DNA of 6,801 bases from Clostridia bacterium (GCA_017549665.1 JAFYUD010000263.1:1-6801), one strand, 5' to 3'; positions 1 through 5,808 are shown, counted from the first letter of the stretch. Notes: generated by a model from the letters alone, not told the origin. A program made the numbers and translations.

Positions 1-467
1 GAGCCTTTTTCTTCTCTTGCTTCGTGATTTCCGAAAACATAGGTCCAGTAAACACCGATATTTTCCATCATTTTTGCAAACTGAATTGCATCAATCTGCT
101 GGAATTTTGAAAGAATACAGTCACCTGTAAGAACAACAAGGTCAGGCTTCAGATCTGCAATTCTGTCTGCAAGGTGCTGAAGAGTTCTGTCGTTCAGCTC
201 GTAATCTTCATCAATATGCAGGTCTGTGGTGCAAAGAATTCTGAAATCGTCGTCAGAAAAGCTTCCGTCAGGATTCATTTTTGCGATATATGTTGAATTT
301 TCGGTTGATTTAAGAATTTTTACACTTGTACCCACATGCTCAGTTTTAACAGATGATAAAAATCTGTTTTTGCCGAGTTTTCCGTTTGTCAGATCATAAA
401 TGGGTTTCTCTGCCGCAATAATTGCTTTCATTGCATTCTGTAATATGAAACATCGCAATCCGTACAT
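1..467 (-). CDS. Calcineurin-like metallophosphoesterase, N-terminal part (runs off left edge)
   Basis: About 155 residues are present; the 3' part lies outside the window. Three metallophosphoesterase metal-binding blocks are readable in order: TTDLHID with Asp82 and His84, VVLTGD with Asp116, and FGNHE with Asn147-His148-Glu149. These ligate the di-metal centre and act in phosphate-ester hydrolysis; the substrate cannot be told from this half. The first ~75 residues before the fold have no recognisable motif and no convincing signal peptide, so a cytoplasmic enzyme is likely. The ATG ending at 467 is chosen because GAGGT sits 6 nt upstream (complement of 474-478); Met13 is a possible but SD-less alternative. 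The gene is co-directional with the GH35 gene but has its own promoter and is separated from it by a terminator, so it is probably an independent unit. Family assignment is firm, function is not. Confidence 0.88.
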   Translation of the reverse strand, partial: MYGLRCFILQNAMKAIIAAEKPIYDLTNGKLGKNRFLSSVKTEHVGTSVKILKSTENSTYIAKMNPDGSFSDDDFRILCTTDLHIDEDYELNDRTLQHLADRIADLKPDLVVLTGDCILSKFQQIDAIQFAKMMENIGVYWTYVFGNHEAREEKG

Positions 468-498
468 AATTCTACCTCGTAAAAATTATTTCGGTATG

Positions 499-528
499 AT
501 TATAGCACACTATTACCACACAATTCAA
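499..528 (-). promoter_or_regulatory. Sigma-A promoter of the metallophosphoesterase gene
   Basis: Reading the minus strand, TTGAAT (complement of 523-528) is followed after 18 bp by a perfect TATAAT (complement of 499-504). A TGC just before the -10 box makes it an extended -10 (TGnTATAAT). The predicted start near 492 gives a leader of about 25 nt containing the GAGGT ribosome binding site. Confidence 0.75.
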
Positions 529-530
529 TC

Positions 531-559
531 AAAAAAAACTGCCCTCGGGAGAGAGCAGT
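531..559 (-). terminator. Intrinsic terminator of the GH35 gene
   Basis: On the minus strand ACTGCTCTC and GAGGGCAGT pair over nine positions with one mismatch around the loop TCCC (arms 551-559 and 538-546), followed directly by eight T residues (complement of 531-538). It lies about 100 nt after the GH35 stop codon. Its T tract ends only two bases before the -35 box of the next promoter. Confidence 0.85.
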
Positions 560-586
560 CTGAAAACAGTTCCATTATATGCATTT

Positions 587-651
587 ATTTTTGCAAATCA
601 TTTACAGGTTGTTCCGAATTTAATACTTATCGCTATAAGGAATGCAAAAAT
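587..651. repeat. Inverted repeat in the 3' untranslated region of the GH35 gene
   Basis: ATTTTTGCA at 587-595 and TGCAAAAAT at 643-651 are perfect 9-bp inverted arms separated by 47 nt, starting about 10 nt beyond the GH35 stop codon. In the transcript this could close a long stem before the true terminator. The arms are AT-rich and a chance occurrence is possible; no function is assigned. Confidence 0.35.
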
Positions 652-660
652 ATCCTGTTT

Positions 661-2427
661 TTATCCCAAATCCGGAGTTGCTTCAATAACAACCGCATCT
701 GACTTGCACTTTTCCATTTCAAAGATTATAATTTCATTTTCTTCTTTGAGTATTGCGCCGGGCAGGTATAATGACTTCTGAGGGCCTATATCCCAGTATC
801 TGCCGAGATTGAAGCCGTTTACAAAAACATAACCCTTTGTAAAACCGTTCATATTAACGAAGCATTCACCGTTACCTGCCCTGAATGTACCTTTCAGGAA
901 TACAGGGCCGTTTTTGTTTTCTGATTTATTGCTCTTGAATTTCAGATTTTCAAGATTGTCCAGGGGAATTGTATAAACATCAAAATCTGTAAGCACCTGA
1001 TTTGCCAGACGGAGGTTTGAAATACCCTTACGGTCGTAAAGCTCTTTGCCGTAATTAACTCTGCCCATACCCTCAACAAGCACACCGATATCACTCTCAT
1101 TTTCTGTGCCCTTGATGAAAAGCTGTTTTTTCAGTTTCAGCTTGTTAAGCAAAGACTTTTCCTTACATCTGTTGATGGTTGCAATTTTTTTATTCTCGAA
1201 ATACACATGAGCATAGTCGTGTACATCGTCTAACATAAGGAATCCCGGAGCATATTTGCCTTTAAGCTTGGTTGTGTAATAAATCAGACCGAAATTCTGT
1301 CCGTAGGCTTCCATGTTTCTTGCAAGAGGAGAATAATGCTTCTGTGCAATATTATCAAGATTCTCAAATAAATCTGCACACTCTGTAAGCCTGACTGTTC
1401 CTATATTCTGCATCACGGGTGATGCAGGCAGTTCACCCATTGGAATGTTCTGCTTTTCACAAAGAAACTTTCTGACTTTGTGATATGTTTCTGTGTAATC
1501 GCCCCATTCGGTCAACGGAGCGCAATAATCGTAGCTTGTTACAGTGGGCTCATAGCGCTTCTGATGATTTGCACCTGCCGTAAAGCCGAAGTTTGTTCCG
1601 CCAAGGAACATATACATATTGAATGATGCACCCTGTTTTGTGAATTCTTCAAGCTCTGCAATTATATTATCAGCTTTTCTTGTGTGATGCTTTTCACCGA
1701 AATGGTCAAACCAGCCGCACCAGAATTCCATACACATTTTCGGTATTTCTCCGAAAGGTTTCAATGCGTCGAAAGCAGTTGATGCACGTGAGCCGAAATT
1801 AAGTGTAGGCAATACTCCGTCAATTGTTCCGCCTGAAAGCATATTGCACCATGTTCCGTCAGAAGTGAACTTCAATAAATCCACACCGAGTTCATCATAC
1901 ATATCAGAAAGGGCACGGAGATACTTTTTATCGTTGGAGTAGCTGCCGTATTCATTCTCAATCTGCATAGCAATAATATTACCGCCGTTTGTAATAAAGA
2001 AAGGCCTGAGAATTGAAAACAGCTTTTCAAAATAATCTTTTACATGGCCGAGATAAATTTCATTGTTACAACGAAGTTCAATGTTTTTGTCCTTTAAAAG
2101 CCATGCGGGGAAACCGCCGAAATCCCATTCTGCGCAGATATACGGACCCGGTCTTACAATTGCGTATAAACCAAGCTTCTGAGCTGTTCCGATAAATTTT
2201 GCAATATCAAGCATACCGCTGAAATCAAAAACACCCTTCTGAGGCTCGTGAAGATTCCAGCAGACATATGTTTCTACTGTATTGAATCCTGCAAGCTTCA
2301 GCTTGAGCAATCTGTCTTCCCAATATTCGGGAAGTGTGCGGAAGTAATGCATAGCTCCTGAATAAATTTTAAAAGGCTTGTCGTTAAGATAAAATTCGTT
2401 GTCTTTAATTTGAAATGACCCTGCCAT
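661..2427 (-). CDS. Glycoside hydrolase family 35 beta-galactosidase (intracellular)
   Basis: The 588-residue product matches bacterial GH35 enzymes in length and architecture. The N-terminal TIM barrel (about 1-325) has GLYAIVRPGPYICAEWDFGG near 86-105 and the GH35 signature GGNIIAMQIENEYG at 148-161, in which Glu159 is the expected acid/base. Glu234 in MCMEFWCGWFD is the expected nucleophile. C-terminal jelly-roll modules end in the typical VNGFNLGRYW block at 536-545. It should release terminal non-reducing beta-galactose with retention; small bacterial GH35 enzymes such as pneumococcal BgaC prefer beta-1,3 linkages to GlcNAc/GalNAc, but linkage is inferred. There is no signal peptide, so it acts on imported oligosaccharides or glycopeptides. 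The start is supported by AAGGAG (complement of 2435-2440) 7 nt upstream. It is transcribed divergently from the GH129-like gene. Confidence 0.95.
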   Translation of the reverse strand: MAGSFQIKDNEFYLNDKPFKIYSGAMHYFRTLPEYWEDRLLKLKLAGFNTVETYVCWNLHEPQKGVFDFSGMLDIAKFIGTAQKLGLYAIVRPGPYICAEWDFGGFPAWLLKDKNIELRCNNEIYLGHVKDYFEKLFSILRPFFITNGGNIIAMQIENEYGSYSNDKKYLRALSDMYDELGVDLLKFTSDGTWCNMLSGGTIDGVLPTLNFGSRASTAFDALKPFGEIPKMCMEFWCGWFDHFGEKHHTRKADNIIAELEEFTKQGASFNMYMFLGGTNFGFTAGANHQKRYEPTVTSYDYCAPLTEWGDYTETYHKVRKFLCEKQNIPMGELPASPVMQNIGTVRLTECADLFENLDNIAQKHYSPLARNMEAYGQNFGLIYYTTKLKGKYAPGFLMLDDVHDYAHVYFENKKIATINRCKEKSLLNKLKLKKQLFIKGTENESDIGVLVEGMGRVNYGKELYDRKGISNLRLANQVLTDFDVYTIPLDNLENLKFKSNKSENKNGPVFLKGTFRAGNGECFVNMNGFTKGYVFVNGFNLGRYWDIGPQKSLYLPGAILKEENEIIIFEMEKCKSDAVVIEATPDLG

Positions 2428-2479
2428 TATATATCTCCTTTACTACGTGAAAATTGTTTATACAAAGCATTATAAAACA

Positions 2480-2508
2480 AGTATATCAGAAAAAAGTCTG
2501 TTATTCAA
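2480..2508 (-). promoter_or_regulatory. Sigma-A promoter of the GH35 gene
   Basis: On the minus strand TTGAAT (complement of 2503-2508) and TATACT (complement of 2480-2485) are separated by 17 bp. The expected start near 2473 leaves a leader of about 45 nt with a strong AAGGAG. A second possible -10 (TATAAT, slightly downstream) has no good -35 partner. Confidence 0.65.
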
Positions 2509-2516
2509 TAAACAGA
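2497..2516. promoter_or_regulatory. Candidate operator over the GH35 promoter -35
   Basis: TCTGTT (2497-2502) and AACAGA (2511-2516) form a perfect 6-bp inverted repeat with an 8-bp centre. That centre contains the whole -35 hexamer of the GH35 promoter, so a dimeric regulator bound here would block or reposition RNA polymerase. No regulator gene is present in the window, and the family that would bind is unknown. Confidence 0.4.
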
Positions 2517-2540
2517 ACAATATTTTATTTCTTATGAATG

Positions 2541-2563
2541 TTGATATGTTGACTTATTATCAA
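2541..2563. promoter_or_regulatory. Candidate operator over the GH129-like gene promoter -35
   Basis: TTGATA (2541-2546) and TATCAA (2558-2563) are inverted arms 11 bp apart and bracket the -35 hexamer TTGACT at 2549-2554. The arms differ from those at the GH35 promoter, so one shared regulator is not evident. The surrounding DNA is very AT-rich, which lowers the weight of a 6-bp arm. Confidence 0.3.
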
Positions 2564-2577
2564 TTCCTATATATAAT
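2549..2577 (+). promoter_or_regulatory. Strong sigma-A promoter of the GH129-like gene
   Basis: TTGACT (2549-2554), a 17-bp spacer and a perfect TATAAT (2572-2577). Transcription should start near 2584, giving a short leader of about 26 nt with AGGGG at 2596-2600, 9 nt before the ATG. There is no room for a riboswitch. Confidence 0.8.
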
Positions 2578-2609
2578 TTAATCAGCATTAATATTAGGGG
2601 ATATATTAT

Positions 2610-4520
2610 ATGATTGAAAAGCTTAAACTAAGTTTTAATGAGAAAAAGAATACTTACGAAATTTGCTATGACGGTTTTTTATGGGTGAATGACGGAGCAA
2701 AAGCTTATGTTTCTGTTTACCGTAAAAACGGAAACAAAGAAATTGTTAAGAAATTACCGTTTAATTCAGCTAAGGTAATAAAAACAGATTATCAGAAAGA
2801 TAAAATCGTAACAAGATATTCCGATTTTTATTTTGGAGGCAAAAAATTACCTTTTACTCTTATCTGTACTGCTGAAAAAGTTGATTCGGATTCAGTTGTA
2901 TTCTCTCTTAAGAGTGAAAATGAAACCGAATATTGTATTCAGGGTGCAGTATATCCCGGAGCCTTCAATTCAAAAATAAAGGGTGCAAATTCTTATCACG
3001 TTGACCCTATGCGTCAGGGTTTTATTCTGCCGGACGGATATATGAAAAACTTTTTCAGCACCCGCTATTATACATTCGTAAAAAGACTCATAAACACAGG
3101 CGATTGCTATTTTCCTCTTTGGGGAAGAGTTTGTGACGAACACACTTTTTCTGCAATTGTTGAAACTCCTTATGATGCATCCCTTGTTTCCTGCTACGGA
3201 AAACGACTGGCTTTTCTGAACAGTGTATATTGGCAGACTTCATTAGGGAAAGTATCTTATGAAAGAAAAATCCGCTTTGTTTTCCACAGCAACGGTGATT
3301 ACAATACTGTTGCAAAGGATTACCGTAAATATCTGATGGACAGAAACCAGCTTGTGACTCTTGATGAAAAAATAAAGAAGAACCCTAACATTAAAAATAT
3401 TTTGGGCGCTCCTGTTCTTCATCACAAGATTTTCTCAAAAATTAATAAGAAATCACAGTTTTACGACAAAAACGGGTCTAATGAAGTTCTTTGTGCCACA
3501 TTCTTTGAACGTGCAGAGCAAATGAAAAAGCTCAGAGCATCAGGACTCGAAAAGCTGTATATACATACTGACGGTTGGGGTAAAGACGGTTATGATAATA
3601 ACCATCCGTATATTTTACCTCCTTGTGAAGAAGCAGGCGGTTGGGAAGGGTTAAAAGACTTCTCTGATGTCTGCCGTGAGTTAGGATATGTATTTGCACT
3701 CCATGACCAATACAGAGATTACTATTATGACAGCCCTGTATTTGACAAAAACAAAGCCGTAACAAATATCGACGGAAGCAATCCGTACTGTTCAATATGG
3801 GACGGTGGTGAGCATACTTATCTTTGTTCTGCTTTTGCTCTTGACTATGTAAAAAAGACATATACAGAGCTTGAAGAGCACGGAGTAGATGTGCAGGGAG
3901 CATATCTTGACGTTTTTGCGATTATGCAGGGTGACGAGTGTTTCCACGAAGACCACAGAATAACAAGAGAAGAAAGCATGGAATACAGAGGTAAGTGCTT
4001 CGATTATCTTAACGAGAAAGGTCTTGTCATGTCATCGGAAGAGCCCGGTATGCAGCTTCTTAATCATCTTGCTCTTGTTCATCACGGTCCTCACGCATTA
4101 ATACCTCAGGAAAACGGTAAAGCAGTCGGTATCCCCGTTCCTCTCGGTAATCTGATTTATCACGATTGTATAATTATTCCCTGGAACTGGTTTAACAACT
4201 GGGGCATTCCGAAGGGTGAAGACGGAGATTTGTATGGTGCTCTGAATGCAGGTATGCCTTATCTTCATCCTTATGGTAATGAGCTGAGAAAAATCGGTAC
4301 CGATAAACGTACTGCTGATATTGAAATGATGAGTGACGAAGAATTAAAGAAAGAGCTTGAACGTGTGAAACCTCTTTGTGCACTTCAGGAAAGGCTTTAT
4401 AACAAGGAAATGGTCAGACACGAATTCCTCGGAAGCTATCGCCGACAGAAAGCAACATATTCAGACGGCACATCAATTGTTATCGACCTGGATAAAAACT
4501 CATATAAAATTAACTATTGA
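2610..4520 (+). CDS. Putative GH129 alpha-N-acetylgalactosaminidase (GH101-related), intracellular
   Basis: The 636-residue protein starts at the ATG after AGGGG and has no signal peptide. Residues 1 to about 250 look like a beta-rich sugar-hydrolase N-terminal domain; about 290-560 look like a TIM barrel with IHTDGWG (318-324), LHDQYRDYYYD (364-374), GAYLDVFA (430-437) and MSSEEPG (474-480). Asp434 in YLDVF is the candidate nucleophile and Glu477 or Glu478 the candidate acid/base. The Bifidobacterium bifidum GH129 enzyme NagBb has, from memory, about the same length and uses Asp435 and Glu478, a nearly identical position and spacing. Such enzymes cleave GalNAc-alpha-Ser/Thr (Tn antigen) left after outer sugars are removed. 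The divergent GH35 galactosidase fits that supply chain. Alternatives are a different retaining alpha-glycosidase of the GH101/GH36/GH31 type or a DUF5696-like protein. Being a carbohydrate-active enzyme is likely; the exact family is inference. Confidence 0.7.
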   Translation: MIEKLKLSFNEKKNTYEICYDGFLWVNDGAKAYVSVYRKNGNKEIVKKLPFNSAKVIKTDYQKDKIVTRYSDFYFGGKKLPFTLICTAEKVDSDSVVFSLKSENETEYCIQGAVYPGAFNSKIKGANSYHVDPMRQGFILPDGYMKNFFSTRYYTFVKRLINTGDCYFPLWGRVCDEHTFSAIVETPYDASLVSCYGKRLAFLNSVYWQTSLGKVSYERKIRFVFHSNGDYNTVAKDYRKYLMDRNQLVTLDEKIKKNPNIKNILGAPVLHHKIFSKINKKSQFYDKNGSNEVLCATFFERAEQMKKLRASGLEKLYIHTDGWGKDGYDNNHPYILPPCEEAGGWEGLKDFSDVCRELGYVFALHDQYRDYYYDSPVFDKNKAVTNIDGSNPYCSIWDGGEHTYLCSAFALDYVKKTYTELEEHGVDVQGAYLDVFAIMQGDECFHEDHRITREESMEYRGKCFDYLNEKGLVMSSEEPGMQLLNHLALVHHGPHALIPQENGKAVGIPVPLGNLIYHDCIIIPWNWFNNWGIPKGEDGDLYGALNAGMPYLHPYGNELRKIGTDKRTADIEMMSDEELKKELERVKPLCALQERLYNKEMVRHEFLGSYRRQKATYSDGTSIVIDLDKNSYKINY

Positions 4521-4530
4521 TAGTTTTTCT
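4512..4530 (+). terminator. Weak AT-rich terminator overlapping the GH129-like stop codon
   Basis: AACTA (4512-4516) and TAGTT (4521-4525) can pair around TTGA, followed by TTTTCTT. The 5-bp AT-rich stem is weak; the stronger hairpin at 4645-4676 may be the real stop for this transcript. Confidence 0.25.
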
Positions 4531-4613
4531 TAAGTGAAATAAGCACCCGTTCGGACAATTGCATTAAGTTAAAAAAACAGCAAAAATTAAAAAGCATCTG
4601 ACATTTGAATAAG

Positions 4614-4745
4614 TCCAGTAAAAACGGACAATAGAAAAAAACACCCTCCTATGGTAGAATAAACTATCATAGGAGGAATTTTTATGCCCAGAGAATACCG
4701 ACATATTAGTGAATATAAAAAAGAGATATACGAACTGCGTACAAT
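4614..4745 (+). mobile_element. Left-end remnant of an insertion sequence (IS3-like)
   Basis: The stretch holds GTCC-N9-GGAC (4614-4630, around AGTAAAAAC), an SD-sequestering hairpin and the first ~18 codons of an orfA-like transposase gene. I recall this combination from insertion sequences in Clostridia, but no database check was possible. CGGACAAT occurs at both 4552-4559 and 4625-4632. No right end, transposase core or target duplication is seen. The boundaries are approximate and the homology stops near 4740-4760, just upstream of the spoVT promoter. Confidence 0.45.
4645..4681 (+). promoter_or_regulatory. Long hairpin sequestering the ribosome binding site of the transposase remnant
   Basis: Arms 4645-4657 and 4664-4676 pair over 13 positions with a single G-U pair and a 6-nt loop AATAAA. 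The right arm ends in AGGAGG, the SD of the ATG at 4684, and the left arm starts with its complement CCTCCT. AATTTTT follows, so the structure may also act as an intrinsic terminator for transcription arriving from the GH129-like gene. Insertion sequences often carry such structures to stop outside transcription from switching on the transposase. Confidence 0.7.
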
Positions 4746-4818
4746 TCGCAAAAAAACAATAATGAAAGTATATTTCCCCTTAATTTACAGATACTATGAC
4801 AGCAATTTGAAACTTTAA
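4684..4818 (+). pseudogene. Truncated transposase orfA-like remnant (44 codons)
   Basis: The frame reads MPREYRHISEYKKEIYEL and then loses resemblance. The opening resembles the N-terminus of orfA-type transposase helix-turn-helix proteins of Clostridia insertion sequences, where it normally continues as an HTH of about 100 residues. Here the rest, from about residue 19 to the TAA at 4816-4818, is Lys/Tyr-rich read-through into the spoVT upstream region and contains the spoVT promoter. The perfect AGGAGG 7 nt upstream is buried in a hairpin. It is best read as a dead gene fragment; a small functional peptide is not excluded. Identification is from memory of family openings. Confidence 0.5.
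4768..4796 (+). promoter_or_regulatory. Sporulation-type (sigma-G/sigma-F-like) promoter of spoVT
   Basis: GTATA (4768-4772), 17 bp, GATACTA (4790-4796). This fits the forespore sigma-G pattern GHATR / CATnnTA except for G in place of the first C of the -10. A sigma-A -35 is lacking at the proper distance from TACTAT (4792-4797). Bacillus subtilis spoVT is sigma-G dependent, which agrees. The same arrangement precedes the DUF378 gene. Confidence 0.6.
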
Positions 4819-4831
4819 GGAGAGAATATAT

Positions 4832-5371
4832 ATGAAAGCGACAGGAATTGTCAGAAGAATTGATGATCTGGGAAGAGTTGTCATTCCCAAAGAAATCAGA
4901 AGAACAATGCGCATCCGTGAGGGTGACCCGTTGGAAATTTATACTGATGCGGACGGTGAGGTGATTTTCAAGAAATATTCGCCTATGGGTGAGATGTCTG
5001 AATTCACATCTCAGTATGCAGAAGTGCTTTACAGGGCAACAAACATGCCTGTTATCATTACTGACCGTGACCATGTGATTTCCTGCATGGGACTTTCAAA
5101 AAAGGATACCATTGACAGGCACATCACAAAAGAGCTTGAAAACATTATGGAAAACCGTTCAAGCTTTATTGCAGGTAATGACGGTCAGATACTCTACCCC
5201 GTTGAAGGTCTTGACCGTAATGCGGCGATTGCCTGCCCTATCGTCGGCGGCGGTGATGTTTCGGGCTGTGTCATTATTCTTTTCGGTGAAAACGGCACTG
5301 CGCCCACTCAGTCAGAAATCAAGCTCGCTCAGGTTGCGGCATCATTTCTCGGCAAGCAGACAGAAGAATAA
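4832..5371 (+). CDS. spoVT: Stage V sporulation protein T, AbrB-family regulator
   Basis: The 179-residue product is close to the 178 residues of Bacillus subtilis SpoVT. Residues 1-52 are the swapped-hairpin AbrB DNA-binding domain, with the hallmark GIVRRIDDLGRVVIPKEIRR at 5-24 and REGDPLEIYTD at 29-39. Residues about 56-178 form the GAF-like ligand/oligomerisation domain, with VIITDRDHVISCMG at 74-87 and a glycine-rich IVGGGDVSG segment at 137-145. It acts in the forespore as a tetrameric regulator that tunes late (sigma-G) sporulation genes. The start is fixed by AAGGAG at 4817-4822, 9 nt upstream, and by the conserved MKATGIVRRID opening. The gene stands alone between an insertion-sequence remnant and a terminator. 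Its presence implies that the host lineage forms, or recently formed, endospores. Confidence 0.96.
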   Translation: MKATGIVRRIDDLGRVVIPKEIRRTMRIREGDPLEIYTDADGEVIFKKYSPMGEMSEFTSQYAEVLYRATNMPVIITDRDHVISCMGLSKKDTIDRHITKELENIMENRSSFIAGNDGQILYPVEGLDRNAAIACPIVGGGDVSGCVIILFGENGTAPTQSEIKLAQVAASFLGKQTEE

Positions 5372-5397
5372 TCATATTATCCGACAATTTAACGCAG

Positions 5398-5427
5398 ATA
5401 ACACAGTGAAACAGCTGTGTTATTTTT
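5398..5427 (+). terminator. spoVT: Intrinsic terminator of spoVT
   Basis: Perfect 9-bp arms ATAACACAG (5398-5406) and CTGTGTTAT (5415-5423) around an 8-nt loop, followed by TTTTTCATTTTT. It begins 27 nt after the spoVT stop and separates spoVT from the DUF378 gene. Confidence 0.85.
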
Positions 5428-5442
5428 CATTTTTATTCCACG

Positions 5443-5471
5443 GAATAAACCAATTTTTTATGCAGATACTA
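5443..5471 (+). promoter_or_regulatory. Sporulation-type (sigma-G/sigma-F-like) promoter of the DUF378 gene
   Basis: GAATA (5443-5447), 17 bp, GATACTA (5465-5471). Spacing and -10 are identical to the site in front of spoVT, and the 10-mer CAGATACTAT is shared. Position fits: the start of transcription would fall near 5478, ten bases before the AAGGAG of the gene. No sigma-A -35 is present. Confidence 0.55.
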
Positions 5472-5502
5472 TCATCGAGACTTGAATAAGGAGTTGAAAT
5501 CA

Positions 5503-5727
5503 ATGCTTGACAGAATATCGCTGATTCTTGTTATCATCGGTGCTGTAAACTGGGGTGCAATCGGTCTTTTTCAGTTTGACATAGTATCATGGATTTTCGG
5601 CGGACAGGACGCAATTATCAGCAGAATCATATACACACTCGTTGCCCTTGCAGGTATCTGGTGCATTTCTCTTTTATTCAGAGAAAATGAAGTACTTGCA
5701 AGCGATACAGACGGCAACGATATGTAA
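5503..5727 (+). CDS. DUF378 family small membrane protein (YuzA-like)
   Basis: The 74-residue product has two membrane segments (about residues 5-24 and 38-59) and a short acidic C-terminal tail. The conserved DUF378 block GAVNWGAIGLFQFD lies at 13-26, and SRIIYTLVALAGIW at 40-53 matches the second half of the family. The molecular function of DUF378 is not known. The ATG at 5503 is the right start: AAGGAG (5488-5493) lies 9 nt before it, whereas the in-frame TTG at 5482 would place that SD inside the gene. The gene is flanked by the spoVT terminator and its own downstream hairpin, so it is monocistronic. Its sporulation-type promoter suggests forespore expression. Confidence 0.9.
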   Translation: MLDRISLILVIIGAVNWGAIGLFQFDIVSWIFGGQDAIISRIIYTLVALAGIWCISLLFRENEVLASDTDGNDM

Positions 5728-5736
5728 TTAAGCACG

Positions 5737-5766
5737 AAAAAGCTCCCTCTTGGAGGGAGCCTTGTT
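5737..5766. terminator. Hairpin terminator after the DUF378 gene
   Basis: GCTCCCTC (5742-5749) and GAGGGAGC (5753-5760) form a perfect 8-bp GC-rich stem 14 nt after the DUF378 stop. On the plus strand the tail CTTGTT is a poor U tract; on the minus strand a run of five T follows (complement of 5737-5741). It probably works in both directions, better against minus-strand transcription. Confidence 0.65.
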
Positions 5767-5808
5767 ATTAATATATTGCCGTCAGAACATACAGAAAATT
5801 TTGAATTA

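Noticed and set aside
400..702. Plus-strand open frame of 100 codons across the region between the phosphoesterase and GH35 genes
   Set aside because: It overlaps both genes antisense and reads through the terminator and promoter; the peptide has no family features.
2428..2609. Possible riboswitch in the divergent intergenic region
   Set aside because: Both promoters leave leaders of only about 26 and 45 nt with no conserved aptamer-like structure.
3532..3903. Minus-strand open frame of 123 codons inside the GH129-like gene
   Set aside because: No domain, unusual His/Arg/Tyr content expected of an antisense frame, and no promoter or SD.
4552..4632. Direct repeat CGGACAAT (4552-4559 and 4625-4632) as a target-site duplication or CRISPR-like repeat
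   Set aside because: Only two 8-bp copies, at unequal contexts, and the second lies inside the element rather than at its border; no array exists.
4606..4633. Sigma-A promoter TTGAAT with a CAATAG-like -10 for the transposase remnant
   Set aside because: The -10 is poor and the spacing is 18 bp; not enough support to list.
4706..5074. Open frame of 122 codons on the minus strand, antisense to the start of spoVT
   Set aside because: It is Cys/His/Arg-rich with no recognisable domain and no SD-supported start, and it lies opposite a certain gene.
5112..5489. Plus-strand open frame of 125 codons overlapping the end of spoVT
   Set aside because: It is a +1-type shadow of spoVT that runs through the spoVT terminator; composition is Ser/Arg/Leu-rich without a domain.
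5482..5502. In-frame TTG start giving an 81-residue DUF378 protein
   Set aside because: The AAGGAG SD lies inside these codons and correctly precedes the ATG at 5503, where the conserved family sequence also begins.
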